From the NCBI GenBank assembly GCA_963704025.1, contig CAVPGP010000001.1:1302001-1366000 (forward strand): a stretch of DNA of 64,000 nt. Direction: 5' to 3'. Source of the stretch: CAVPGP01 sp963704025. Its GTDB lineage: Bacteria > Actinomycetota > Thermoleophilia > Gaiellales > Gaiellaceae. The position numbers were made by a program, and so were the translations under genes. The notes beneath the pieces are model-generated. The model did no database searches. It was not told the origin of the DNA and saw nothing but the letters and a program-made list of their open reading frames with translations. Below, piece after piece: positions 24,630 through 33,520 of this stretch (the stretch's first letter is position 1; each line of letters opens with the position of its first letter).

Positions 24630-26252
24630 TTAGCCGAAGGTGAACGCGTAGCCCTCCACTCCCGGTGAGAAACGGAGCTCTAGCAGGCCGTCCGTGTCCG
24701 GCCCGTCACGGAGGGTGTAGAGCTTGTTGGCGTCGACGCGGACCGTACGCGTCGGCTTGCCATCGACGAGCACGTCCACGGTCCCCTTCCCGCCGAGGAC
24801 CAGGTACACCTTGCCGGCGAGGAAGTGGAACCGCAGGCGTGCGCTCGGCCCCGCGATCGCCCGCTCGGCCTCCACCTTCCACGTGCCGTCGTACGCAAGC
24901 GCGTTCTGGGGCAGCGTGGCCGCGAATCGATAGCGCTGGAAGCGGTTCCGCGCGAGCCCGGAGCTGTCGTAGCGCTCCGCGCGCTGGTAGCCGAGATACG
25001 TCTCCGGCGACTGGAGCCCGTGGGGCGTCGAGTCGGGCACCGTGTGCGCCTGCGGGCCTTTCGCGGCCAGGAGCCTCCGGATCAACTGCTCGGTCTCGTC
25101 GTACTTGCCCTCGCCGAAGTGCACGTTCCGCACCCGGCCCTGCTTGTCGATCAGGTACTCAGCCGGCCAGTACTGGTTGCCGTACGCGTTCCAGGTGCCG
25201 AAGTCGTTGTCCTGGACGACGGGGTAGCGGATGCCGAGCCGCTTGATCGCGGCGGAGACGTTCGACGCCACGTGCTCGAAGGCGAACTCCGGGGTGTGCA
25301 CGCCGAGCACGACGAGGCCTTGCCTGCGGTACGCGGCGTCCCAGGCCTCCAGATGCGGCAGTGTGCGCAGGCAGTTGATGCACGAATACGTCCAGAAGTC
25401 GAGCAGGACGACCTTGCCGCGCAGGCCGCGCTGCGTCAGCGGCCGCGTGTTGAACCAGCGGCCGCCCGGGACGAGCTCCGGCGCCGGGCCGTAGTCGGGC
25501 AGCCCGTCGGCTGCGGGCCGTCCCGCAGCGAGCGCACGGCCTCCGCCGCGCACGCGCGCCAGCTCCCGTTGCGCCGATCCGTTGGCCTCGATCTTCCGCT
25601 GGAGGAAGTCGGTGTAGCCGGGGGTCAGCGTGGCGAGCCTGTCGTCCGCGTGCAGGACGAGTCCCAGCGCCACGGCGGCGATCACGACGCCTGCGGCCGT
25701 GCGGAGCGCGCCCGCATGGGCGCGGAGGCGGCCAGCCGCGCGGGAGCCGCCGTAGGCGACGAGCAGCATCGGCACGGCGGCGCCGAGCGCGTACGCGAGC
25801 GTCAGCAGCAGCGCGCGGAAGCCGACATCCTCGTTCGCGGCGACGACCGTCACCGTCGCGAGCACCGGTCCGGCGCAGGGAACGAAGACGAGCCCGAGGC
25901 CGGCGCCGAGGAGGAATCCCCCGCCGGCGCCCGCCGGCCGGAACCGGGTCAGCGCTGCCAGGGGACGCTCGAGCCAGAGTGCGAGCCGCGGCACGAGCAG
26001 GGTGGCCGCGAGCAGGAAGAGCAGCGCGATCGCGAGGTTCCGGAGGAAGTCCTCCGGCAGCCCCAGCTTGCCGAGGAGCCAGGCCGCGGAAAGTGTGAAG
26101 ACGGTGAAGCTGAGCACGAGGCCGGCGACGATGCGGACGGGCTTTCGTCCGGTCGCCCCCCCGGCGAGCAGGATCGGCAGCACGGGCAGGATGCAGGGCG
26201 AGATCGCCGTGACGACGCCCGCGAGAAAGCCGACTCCGAGCAGGATCAGCAA
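24630..26252 (-). CDS. DipZ-like protein: CcdA membrane domain, thioredoxin domain, C-terminal beta domain
   Basis: A 540-residue membrane protein that carries electrons from the cytoplasm to extracellular disulfides. Residues about 1-200 form a CcdA/DsbD-type six-helix domain with SPCILPVLPILL and PCAGPV, the redox cysteine pair. Residues about 275-410 are a TlpA-like thioredoxin domain with WTYSCINC. A C-terminal beta-rich domain of about 130 residues, typical of DipZ, follows. The only workable start is TTG 26252, with a GGAG about 11 bp upstream. It probably supports cytochrome c maturation or oxidative protein repair. Confidence 0.88.
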   Translation of the reverse strand: MLILLGVGFLAGVVTAISPCILPVLPILLAGGATGRKPVRIVAGLVLSFTVFTLSAAWLLGKLGLPEDFLRNLAIALLFLLAATLLVPRLALWLERPLAALTRFRPAGAGGGFLLGAGLGLVFVPCAGPVLATVTVVAANEDVGFRALLLTLAYALGAAVPMLLVAYGGSRAAGRLRAHAGALRTAAGVVIAAVALGLVLHADDRLATLTPGYTDFLQRKIEANGSAQRELARVRGGGRALAAGRPAADGLPDYGPAPELVPGGRWFNTRPLTQRGLRGKVVLLDFWTYSCINCLRTLPHLEAWDAAYRRQGLVVLGVHTPEFAFEHVASNVSAAIKRLGIRYPVVQDNDFGTWNAYGNQYWPAEYLIDKQGRVRNVHFGEGKYDETEQLIRRLLAAKGPQAHTVPDSTPHGLQSPETYLGYQRAERYDSSGLARNRFQRYRFAATLPQNALAYDGTWKVEAERAIAGPSARLRFHFLAGKVYLVLGGKGTVDVLVDGKPTRTVRVDANKLYTLRDGPDTDGLLELRFSPGVEGYAFTFG

Positions 26253-26271
26253 CGCGGTTCAGTCTCCACGA

Positions 26272-26763
26272 TCACTGGTTCGTTACTGGGGCGAGATCGG
26301 ATCCATCCAGCCAGCGGTGGCCTGGGTGGACGAGCCCGAGCGCGTGGGCGAGCCAGCGCCGGCGGTCCGGCTCGAGCCGCTCCAGAGTGTCGGCCTCCGA
26401 CGGCTCACGGAAGACATCCAGGCGCCACACGCCGGCCGCTCGGTCGAGGAGCCAGGTCTGATAGTAGGTCTCGAGCGCGTTGCCCGCTTCCGCGAGCGGC
26501 ACGGCGAGGCGATCTCCCACGACGAAGAACTCGAAGCCGGCGAGTGCCGCGACGAGCTCGTCGAAGCGGTCGGACGGCGCTGCGAGCTCCAGGTCATCGT
26601 GCTCCCGCCTCGGCCCGCCCAGGACGAGGTCGATCGCCCACCCCGCGGCGATGTACCAGGGCGCCTCGACCCGTTCGAGTCGCCGCGCCGCCTCGTCCGG
26701 CTGCCATGCGTCCCACTCCGCCAGGTCGGGGTCGAACGCCCCGGAAGCCGGCAGAGGCTGCAT
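26272..26763 (-). CDS. Nucleotidyltransferase (aminoglycoside 2''-adenylyltransferase-like)
   Basis: A 163-residue protein with the nucleotidyltransferase core WYIAAGWAIDLVLGGPRREH, then DDLE with acidic metal ligands. The layout matches small AadB-type adenylyltransferases and related uncharacterised proteins. LDVFREPSE and RRRWLAHALGLVHPGHRW complete the fold. It ends 20 bp before the DipZ-like gene and lies just behind the helicase gene (5-bp gap), so the three may be co-transcribed. Resistance function is not established. Confidence 0.75.
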   Translation of the reverse strand: MQPLPASGAFDPDLAEWDAWQPDEAARRLERVEAPWYIAAGWAIDLVLGGPRREHDDLELAAPSDRFDELVAALAGFEFFVVGDRLAVPLAEAGNALETYYQTWLLDRAAGVWRLDVFREPSEADTLERLEPDRRRWLAHALGLVHPGHRWLDGSDLAPVTNQ

Positions 26764-26768
26764 CGCCG

Positions 26769-29360
26769 TTACGCCGCTTCGCCTTCCGGCTCTTCGGGCT
26801 CGGGCGCCTGCTCCTGCGCCGGCGTCTGGTCGCCCTCGGCGGCCGGCGCGCCGGCAGGCCTCCGGCGCCTGCGGCGGCGGCGCTTCGGCGCGGCCGGCTT
26901 GGTGCCGGCGTCGGCGTCGGCGTCCTCGGCGGGCGCCTCGCCTTCCTTCGCCTCCGTCTGCCCGTCCGTCTTCGCGTCGGGCTTGTCGGTGCCCTTGCGC
27001 TTGCGGCGGCGACGGCGTTTGCGGGTCGGGCCGGTGTTGGGCTGCGGCAGGTTCTCCGCGAGCGCCTCGGCGACCTCCTCGATCGAGCCGAGCTCCTCGC
27101 GTGCCTCCTCGATCATCCTCGTGGCGCGCGGCGTGTAAGCCTCCGCGGAGGCGAGCAGCGCCGCCGCGACGTGGATGGGCACGCTCCTGGCTGCGGCGAT
27201 CAGCCGGACAGCGTTCTCCTCGTGCCGGTGTCCGCGCGAGTTGGCGAGGGCCCCGAGCAGCCGCTTCGCGTCGGGGTACTCCTGCGAGGCCTTCCGGTCC
27301 AGGACCTTGCGCACCGCCCTGGCGAGTCGCCACGTCCAGCGGGCGAGGGTCTGATCCGGGGCGAGAGGCTTCCGCTCCGCGATCGCCTTCAGCAGGAGCC
27401 GCGTGCCGGCCGCGCGGTCCTTCTCCCACGGCGGGGCCTGCGTCACCAGCGTGACGAGATCGTCGAAGTCGGCGCTGTCGATCGGCATCGAGACGCGGTC
27501 GGCGAGCGCGATCAGCCGCAGTCGGCGGTTCGGGTTCTCCGCCGCGCAGACCTTCAGGAACTGCGCCAGCGCCCGCTTCGACGCGCCGCGCTCGGTGAAC
27601 TTCTTCACCATCTCGGTGCGCTCGTCGAAGCGCATGCTCCGCGCCGCGACGGTCGCCCAGATCTCCTGCTCGTCCTCGTCGAGGTACTTCGGGTCGATCC
27701 GCTGCCATTCGCGACGGATCACCTCGATCCGGCGGCTCACGTCCGGGGTGACGGGGACGAGCCACGGCGCCGGCGTCAGCTTGCGCCGGGCGCGGCGCTG
27801 CTGCCGGCGGCGCGGCGCGGGCGTGACGCGCGCCCCTTCGCGGTAGAAGTCCGCGTCGAGCAGCGAGTGCAGCGAGACGACGCGCTCGTTGTGCGTGGCC
27901 GCCTTCGGGACGAAGTCCACGACGATGCCCGCCTCCTTGCGCGGGTGCGTCCGCATGATGCGGCCGATCCGCTGCTGGTAGACGCGCCTCGACGCGGTCG
28001 GGGCGAGGTGCATCACCACGGTCGCACGCGGTGAGTTCCAGCCCTCGGCGAGCAGCATGGCGTTGATCAAGATGTCGATCTCGCCTCGCTCGTAGGCGGC
28101 GAGGATCTCCGCCAGCTTCACCGGCGGCGTGCGCCCGGAGACCGCCTCGGCCTTCAGCCCGACCGCGCGAAACTCCGTCGCCAGGTGATAGGCGTGCTCG
28201 ACGCCCGCGGCGTAGACGACGCCGGGCGTGGAGTCGAACCGCTCCTTGTAGAGGCTCGCGGCGGCGAGGTTCAGCGCCTGGTGGTCGAGGGCCTTCGCCA
28301 GCTCGCCTTCGTCGAAGTCGCCGCCGACGATCGGCACGTTGTGGATCGCGGCGACAGGGGGCACGCGGAGGGAGCGAAGCGGGGCGATCAGACCGCGGCG
28401 CGCCGCGTCGGTCAGCGGCAGGTCGTCGACCGAGGCGGGGAAGACGTCGGAGACCTGTTTCGCGATCAGCTGCTCGGTCGCCGTCATGCCGATGTAGATC
28501 GGCTCCGGGAACGAGCGGATGGCGGCGCTCGTCTTCTCGCCGAGCGCGGTGTGCGCCTCGTCGGCGATCACCAGCTGGTAGGCGTCGCGGTCGATGTCGC
28601 CGACGTGGCGCGCAAACCACGCGTACGTCTGGATCGTCAGCGGCGCCTTCTTCGTCCGGTCGCCGCCGGCGCCGACCGCCTCCGTGAAGCGGCTGCCATA
28701 GCCGTGCTCGGTGAGCTCACGCTGGAACTGCGAGACGAGCAGGCGGCGATGCGTGAGGATCAGGACGCCGAGCGTGCGTGCCGCCTCGACGAAGCCGGCC
28801 GCGGCAATCGTCTTGCCAGATGCCGTCGGGTGGCGGAACCGATAGCGGCGGGCGGCGCCGGGATCGTCTTCGAGGGAGAGCGGCTCGGGCTCGTCGTCCG
28901 CTCCCTGGCTCGCGGTCGGCGCGTCGAGATCCTCGTCCTCGTCGTCGTCCACGACCTCGTCGGCCGCGTCCTTGCCGTTCCCGTTCGGATCGTCGGTCGG
29001 CTTCTGCGCCGCGGCGATCAGCTCGGTCAGCATCCCCGCGAGCGCGTCGATCTGGTGCCGGCGCAGCTCCGTGCCCGAGGCGAGGCGCGGCGGCTTCTCG
29101 GAGAGCACGCGCTCGAGGCCGAGCATCAGCCCGTAGCGCACCTTCCACTCGGACGACGGCTCCCGCAGCTGCGCTTCGATCTCGGCCAGCGCGTCGTCGA
29201 GCGCGCGACGGCGCGCCGTGCCGGGAGCGAGCGCCGTCGCGGGATCCTCTCCTTCGTGGAGGAGCGGCTCGCCCGCCCAGGCTTCGGCGCGGAGGGCGGA
29301 CTCGCTCAGGGCGTCCGGTGCCTCCGACGCAGGTGTCGGCTGCTCGATGATCTCTGTCAT
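26769..29360 (-). CDS. DEAD/DEAH-box superfamily 2 helicase with basic C-terminal tail
   Basis: An 863-residue SF2 helicase. The N-terminal domain has RRHQIDALAGMLTELIAA, Walker A HPTASGKT, DEAH in VIADEAHTALG and motif III GMTAT. The C-terminal helicase domain carries NAMLLAEGWNSPRATVVMHL and QQRIGRIMRT, including the arginine-finger region. A helical region and a strongly basic, low-complexity tail (RKRRRRRKRK) follow, probably nucleic-acid binding. ATG 29360 was chosen from the sequence MTEIIEQPT. The precise substrate is unknown; it may repair DNA or remodel RNA. Confidence 0.87.
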   Translation of the reverse strand: MTEIIEQPTPASEAPDALSESALRAEAWAGEPLLHEGEDPATALAPGTARRRALDDALAEIEAQLREPSSEWKVRYGLMLGLERVLSEKPPRLASGTELRRHQIDALAGMLTELIAAAQKPTDDPNGNGKDAADEVVDDDEDEDLDAPTASQGADDEPEPLSLEDDPGAARRYRFRHPTASGKTIAAAGFVEAARTLGVLILTHRRLLVSQFQRELTEHGYGSRFTEAVGAGGDRTKKAPLTIQTYAWFARHVGDIDRDAYQLVIADEAHTALGEKTSAAIRSFPEPIYIGMTATEQLIAKQVSDVFPASVDDLPLTDAARRGLIAPLRSLRVPPVAAIHNVPIVGGDFDEGELAKALDHQALNLAAASLYKERFDSTPGVVYAAGVEHAYHLATEFRAVGLKAEAVSGRTPPVKLAEILAAYERGEIDILINAMLLAEGWNSPRATVVMHLAPTASRRVYQQRIGRIMRTHPRKEAGIVVDFVPKAATHNERVVSLHSLLDADFYREGARVTPAPRRRQQRRARRKLTPAPWLVPVTPDVSRRIEVIRREWQRIDPKYLDEDEQEIWATVAARSMRFDERTEMVKKFTERGASKRALAQFLKVCAAENPNRRLRLIALADRVSMPIDSADFDDLVTLVTQAPPWEKDRAAGTRLLLKAIAERKPLAPDQTLARWTWRLARAVRKVLDRKASQEYPDAKRLLGALANSRGHRHEENAVRLIAAARSVPIHVAAALLASAEAYTPRATRMIEEAREELGSIEEVAEALAENLPQPNTGPTRKRRRRRKRKGTDKPDAKTDGQTEAKEGEAPAEDADADAGTKPAAPKRRRRRRRRPAGAPAAEGDQTPAQEQAPEPEEPEGEAA

Positions 29361-29500
29361 GGCGCAGCACGGAACGGTGCTGCAGCGTAAAAACACAGGG
29401 TGTGCCGCCCACCACGGATTGACCCAGGCGGGCGCCTGTCAGAGCATAGCCGATCCTCCGGCGTTTCGAACCCCCGCGAGCCGGAAAACGGGGCCGGAGA

Positions 29501-30106
29501 CTAGAGCGGCGTGCCGGCGCTGCCGAGGCCGCCGAAGACGGCAAACGGGTTCTGCGGCGCCACCTCGTAGACGAGCTCGCCGCCGGGCTCGACCTCGCCG
29601 TGGACACGGCGCGCGAGCTCCTCGGCCTCCTCGCGCGACGCGGCGCCCGCGATCACGAAGTTGAACCCGCGGACCACGCTGTAACCCTCCCGCTCGAGCT
29701 GCTCGGCCAGCTCCTTCGCCTCGGCCACGGCACTCGTCTCGACACGCACCTCCCACGGCGCATAGCCGCGCGCGAGCGTCTCCGCCTCGATGTCGGGCCC
29801 CGGCGGCTCGTCGTCCCAGCGGTCCTCGTCGTCGAGCCAGTGCTCGAGCACGATCCGTACAGGCTCGATGCCCTGCTCCTTCAGCTCCGCCTCCACGATC
29901 TGCCGCGCCTGCTCGGCCTGGGCCGGCGAGGAGGCGTAGACGAAGACGGTGTGGCCGTCGTACGTCGCCGCGAGGCGATGCTGCTCGAGGTCGCGGGCCA
30001 GACCGGCCGCCTCGTCGCCGAGATGGATCCCCAGCCGGTGCAGGAAGGCGCCTGCGCCTTCCTCCTCGGGGAGCTCGATCCGGAGCCGCCAGTCGTCCTG
30101 CGCCAC
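29501..30106 (-). CDS. Conserved hypothetical protein with two similar halves
   Basis: A 201-residue soluble acidic protein that I do not recognise. Two alpha-beta segments look alike: AEQARQIVEAELKEQGIEPV in the first half and EEAEELARRVHGEVEPGGEL in the second. Each follows a beta strand (HTVFVYASS and NFVIAGAAS), suggesting two ferredoxin-like folds. No signal peptide. It sits between the helicase and methyltransferase genes; about 140 bp upstream of the helicase hold nothing else I can identify. Confidence 0.68.
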   Translation of the reverse strand: MAQDDWRLRIELPEEEGAGAFLHRLGIHLGDEAAGLARDLEQHRLAATYDGHTVFVYASSPAQAEQARQIVEAELKEQGIEPVRIVLEHWLDDEDRWDDEPPGPDIEAETLARGYAPWEVRVETSAVAEAKELAEQLEREGYSVVRGFNFVIAGAASREEAEELARRVHGEVEPGGELVYEVAPQNPFAVFGGLGSAGTPL

Positions 30107-30133
30107 GGCCGAACCCTAGATGATGCCCGAGCG

Positions 30134-30679
30134 TCAGGCGGCGGCGAGCAGGCCGTCGAGCTGCCCGCGCCGTGCTGAGCGGACGAGCCGACGCAGCTGG
30201 ATCAGGAGGAGGCCGTCCGGGCGCAGGCGCGTCCGGGCGGAGTCGACGAGCCGGCGGTAGTGGTCGAGCCCGTCGCCGCTCGAGACGACCGCGTCGAGCG
30301 GCTCGCCCGGCTCCTCCTCGCCGGGAGCGAGGTAGGGAAGGTTGGCGACGATCAGGTCGAGCCCGCCGGGAATGTTCTCCAGCAGGTCGCCGTGGACGAG
30401 GTTCACCCTGGCGCAGACACCGTGCAGGCGGCTGTTCTCGCGTGCGAGCGCGACCGCCTCCGGGCTTGCGTCGGAGCCCCAGATCTCGATCTGGGGCGCC
30501 AGCCGCGCCAGCGCGACGGCGATCGCGCCGGAGCCGGTGCCGACGTCGGCGACGCGCAGCGGCCGCTCACCGATCTCGAGCAGCGCGGCGTCGACGAGCT
30601 GCTCCGTTGCCGCGCGCGGCGTCATCACGGCGCCGGGACGCGTGAGCAGCGGAAGTCCGTAGAAAGTCGTTTGGTCCAT
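30134..30679 (-). CDS. HemK/PrmC-like class I methyltransferase
   Basis: A 181-residue SAM-dependent methyltransferase with motif I VADVGTGSGAIAVALA and the NPPY-type catalytic motif present as ANLPYLAP, the pattern of N5-glutamine methyltransferases. Compared with PrmC (about 280 residues) the N-terminal substrate-recognition domain is missing and the C-terminus is short, so a different substrate is likely. ATG 30679 is preferred; ATG 30691 would overlap the divergent gene's start at 30690. Assignment to PrmC itself is not warranted. Confidence 0.78.
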   Translation of the reverse strand: MDQTTFYGLPLLTRPGAVMTPRAATEQLVDAALLEIGERPLRVADVGTGSGAIAVALARLAPQIEIWGSDASPEAVALARENSRLHGVCARVNLVHGDLLENIPGGLDLIVANLPYLAPGEEEPGEPLDAVVSSGDGLDHYRRLVDSARTRLRPDGLLLIQLRRLVRSARRGQLDGLLAAA

Positions 30680-30689
30680 ACTCGCGGTC

Positions 30690-31418
30690 ATGCACTGGTC
30701 GGACACGCTCGGCCGTCAGCTCGAACGCTATCGCGATGGTGAACAACGTCTCGACGACGCTCCCGATTCCGACGCGCGCCAGCGGCAGCTGACGCGGATG
30801 GGGAACTCGGCGAACGGTGCCGCCCTGGTGCTCCTCATGGAAGGACGTACGGACGAGGCGGCCGACTGGTTCGCGCGCGCCGCCGAGCGGTGGCGCGAGT
30901 CGTGGGACGACGCTCCTGCCGGAAGCTGGGGGCGCATGATCGGCGTGATCAAGGCGCGGATCCTCGCGGACGACTGGCCGGGCGCCGAGGCCGCCGCCCG
31001 GTGGACGCTGGAGGCCGGCGCAGCGGACGCCGGCTCGCCGATCGGACGGTACGCCGCGTGCCTGGCGTCCCTCGTCCTGCGTGACGACCTACGGGCGCGC
31101 GTGCTCGCGGACGGGATCCGCCTGCGCGACGACTTCCCCCATGCCGTCGCCGATGCGCTCCGGATGATCGCCGCAGGCGACGACCTCCCGGGCTACGTGC
31201 TGGCAGTCGAGGAGGTCCTCGATTCGTTCGAGACGCGGGAGGAATACCTCGAGGACGTCGCCGTCGCGGACACGGTGATCGTGCTGCAGGCGCTCGCGCG
31301 CCGCCGCGGCTACGAGGCGGAGCTCAGCTCGGAGCTTCTGCCGCCGCCTGCTCCTCCGGCGAATCCTCCGGCTGCCCCTCCTCCGGCGGCTCCGTCGCCG
31401 GGTGCGCCACCAGCGTGA
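30690..31418 (+). CDS. Conserved hypothetical protein
   Basis: A 242-residue helical protein that I do not recognise. The N-terminal part (LTRMGNSANGAALVLLMEGR, DEAADWFARAAERWRESWDD) suggests TPR-like repeats. The last 35 residues are Pro/Ala-rich low complexity and overlap, antisense, the 3' end of the ArsR-like gene by 95 bp; that tail may be forced by the overlap. It diverges from the HemK-like gene with overlapping start regions. No membrane helix. Confidence 0.7.
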   Translation: MHWSDTLGRQLERYRDGEQRLDDAPDSDARQRQLTRMGNSANGAALVLLMEGRTDEAADWFARAAERWRESWDDAPAGSWGRMIGVIKARILADDWPGAEAAARWTLEAGAADAGSPIGRYAACLASLVLRDDLRARVLADGIRLRDDFPHAVADALRMIAAGDDLPGYVLAVEEVLDSFETREEYLEDVAVADTVIVLQALARRRGYEAELSSELLPPPAPPANPPAAPPPAAPSPGAPPA

Positions 31419-31914
31419 CGACCATCAGCGGCTGATCCTGGTCCTCCAGCGCATCGGCGCGCTCGATCATCACGTTCAGGAGCTCCCGCAGCTGCTCGGG
31501 GTTCATGCGCACGTTGATCTGCGCGCTGCGGAACTCGCCCTGCGTGCCGTACGCCTCCCACCCGCGCTGGACCTCGTCGAGCATCGCCGCCTGCAGCTCG
31601 CCGGCGAGCCCGGCCGCCCGGATCTCCGGCGAGACGCGGACATGCGGAGCCACCGCCCGGTACGGCTTCTCGCGCCCGCGCCCGGTATCGGCCAGCTCGA
31701 TCAGCCCCGCCCGGTGGAGCATCCGGACGTGGAAGTGGAGATGGCCGGGGTCGACGCCGAGCCGGACGGCGAGCTCCCGGTTCGTCAGCGTCTCGTCGTT
31801 CTCCCCCAGTGTCTGCAGCACCTTGAGGCGAAGCGGGTGCCCGAGCGCCTTGAGCTGCTCGGGACGCTCGATCGTGAGAACGTCGGTATTCCGGGGTGAG
31901 GGATTTGTGGCCAT
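31324..31914 (-). CDS. ArsR-like winged-helix regulator
   Basis: A 196-residue DNA-binding protein. IERPEQLKALGHPLRLKVLQ and NRELAVRLGVDPGHLHFHVR form a winged HTH of the ArsR/HTH_20 type, with the recognition helix and a wing at ADTGRGREKPYRAV. A C-terminal helical extension of about 100 residues probably binds a ligand or partner. No metal-binding cysteine pair is present. The acidic Glu/Pro-rich tail overlaps the convergent gene. It precedes the pgl-proC operon by about 30 bp on the same strand, downstream of it. Confidence 0.82.
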   Translation of the reverse strand: MATNPSPRNTDVLTIERPEQLKALGHPLRLKVLQTLGENDETLTNRELAVRLGVDPGHLHFHVRMLHRAGLIELADTGRGREKPYRAVAPHVRVSPEIRAAGLAGELQAAMLDEVQRGWEAYGTQGEFRSAQINVRMNPEQLRELLNVMIERADALEDQDQPLMVVTLVAHPATEPPEEGQPEDSPEEQAAAEAPS

Positions 31915-31943
31915 GATTGACGGGTTCGATTCTTAACGTTCTT

Positions 31944-32630
31944 TCAGGTTCTGTCCAGCAGCGCCGACGCCTGCCTGTCGAGGATCGCGAGCGTCTCGCC
32001 GTCCTGCGAGCGAACGAGGCTCGCAGGTGTCTCGGGGCTCGGCTCGCCCGCGAAGGCCCGGCGCGCCGCCTCGGCCTTCGACTCGCCGACGACCAGGTAG
32101 ACGACCCGCCGGGAAGAACAGAGCATCGGCACCGTCATCGTGACGCGGTCGACGACCGGCTCGAGCGGCGCCTCGGCCTCGATCGCCCGCCGGTCGCGCA
32201 CCTGGAGCGCCGGCGCGTTCGGGAAGAGCGAGGCGGTGTGCCCGTCCGGGCCGAGTCCCTGGAAGGCGAGGTCGATCGTCACGCCCTCGAGCATCGCCTC
32301 GTACCGCCGCGCCGCCTCCCCGGCCCCCAGCTCTCCCTCGATCCGGTGCACCTCGCGCGGCGTGCGCTCCAGCCGCTCGAGGAGGAACTCCTTCGCGAGG
32401 CGGTAGTTCGAGAGCTCGTCATCCGGCGGTACGGCCCGCTCGTCGCCGAAGTAGATTCGCGCGCTGCTCCAGTCGGGCTCGGCTCGTGCCGCGAGCATGA
32501 ACGCCCGCGGCGGCGTGGAGCCGCCCGAGAGCGCGAGCGTCCCGCCTGCGCGGGCTGCGGCGACGAGCTCGTCCGCAGCGGCCTCGAACGCCTCCTCAGG
32601 CGTCTCGAGGACGTGGAGCGTGACGCTCAC
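31944..32630 (-). CDS. pgl: 6-phosphogluconolactonase
   Basis: A 228-residue SugarP_isomerase-fold enzyme that hydrolyses 6-phosphoglucono-lactone in the oxidative pentose-phosphate pathway. LALSGGSTPPRAFM binds phosphate, DWSSARIYFGDERAVPPDD supplies the acidic site, and GLGPDGHTASLFP carries the catalytic-site His. GTG 32630 overlaps the proC stop, so the two are one operon. No glucose-6-phosphate dehydrogenase gene is within the window. Confidence 0.92.
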   Translation of the reverse strand: MSVTLHVLETPEEAFEAAADELVAAARAGGTLALSGGSTPPRAFMLAARAEPDWSSARIYFGDERAVPPDDELSNYRLAKEFLLERLERTPREVHRIEGELGAGEAARRYEAMLEGVTIDLAFQGLGPDGHTASLFPNAPALQVRDRRAIEAEAPLEPVVDRVTMTVPMLCSSRRVVYLVVGESKAEAARRAFAGEPSPETPASLVRSQDGETLAILDRQASALLDRT

Positions 32631-33430
32631 TCGTGCTCCGCCGCGAGCTCTTTCGAGCGTTCCATCGCCGCGTTGATGGCGTTCAGGAACGCCGCGCGCA
32701 CGCCGGCCTGCTCGAGCTCGCGGATGGCCCTGATCGTCGTCCCTCCCGGCGACGTCACCGACTCGCGCAGCTCGACCGGATGCATGTTCTCGTCGCGGAG
32801 CAGCTTCGCCGTGCCGAGCATCGTCTGGACGACGAGGCGCGTCGACACCTCACGCGAGAGCCCGAGCAGGATCCCCGCCTCGATCATCGCCTCGGCGAGA
32901 AGCGCGAAGTACGCGGGGCCCGAGCCCGACACGGCGGTGACCGCGTCCATGTAGGGCTCCGCGACTCGGGCGGTCTGGCCCACGTGGCCGAGCACATCCT
33001 CGGCGATCGCCAGATGCTCCTCGCCCGCGTGTCGCCCGGCGCAGATGCCGGCGATCCCCTCGTGGACGATCGACGGGGCGTTCGGCATCGCGCGGACGAC
33101 GGGCACCGGCTCGGCGAGCCGTTCCTCGATCTGCACGGTCGGGATCGCGGCGGCGACGGAGATCACCGTCTGCTCGGGTGTCAGCAGGCCGCCGATCTCG
33201 CCCAGCAGGATGTCCATGTCCTGGGGCTTCACGGCGAGCACGACCACACCGGCGCCGTGGATCGCCTCGGTGTTCGACAGCGTCGCGGTGACGCCGTGCC
33301 GCTCGCGGAGCTCGACGGCGCGTTCCTCCCGCCGGACGGTGACGACGACGTCCCGCCAGCCGGAGGAGAGCAGCCCGGCGAGGAGCGACTCGCCGATCTT
33401 GCCTGTGCCCAGGATGGCGATGCGCGTCAT
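32627..33430 (-). CDS. proC: Pyrroline-5-carboxylate reductase
   Basis: A 267-residue NADPH-dependent enzyme catalysing the last step of proline synthesis. ILGTGKIGESLLAGLLSSGW is the Rossmann motif. VVLAVKPQD and VRAMPNAPSIVHEG are family blocks, and AVSGSGPAYFALLAEAMIEA with VTSPGGTTIRAI forms the C-terminal dimer/active-site signature. ATG 33430 was chosen at the Rossmann start. It overlaps pgl by 4 bp (GTGA). Confidence 0.94.
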   Translation of the reverse strand: MTRIAILGTGKIGESLLAGLLSSGWRDVVVTVRREERAVELRERHGVTATLSNTEAIHGAGVVVLAVKPQDMDILLGEIGGLLTPEQTVISVAAAIPTVQIEERLAEPVPVVRAMPNAPSIVHEGIAGICAGRHAGEEHLAIAEDVLGHVGQTARVAEPYMDAVTAVSGSGPAYFALLAEAMIEAGILLGLSREVSTRLVVQTMLGTAKLLRDENMHPVELRESVTSPGGTTIRAIRELEQAGVRAAFLNAINAAMERSKELAAEHE

Positions 33431-33520
33431 AGACGAGAGTCTAGGAGGGTTTGCGAGTGCAGCCGGCCGGGTCGGAGGCGGTGCTGGCGGACCCTCCGCT
33501 CCGGACGTACGGTGAGGGTG

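Noticed and set aside
24825..28034. A 1069-codon plus-strand frame
   Set aside because: It is the antisense of the DipZ-like, nucleotidyltransferase and helicase genes, all of which have clear family motifs; the long frame reflects high GC.
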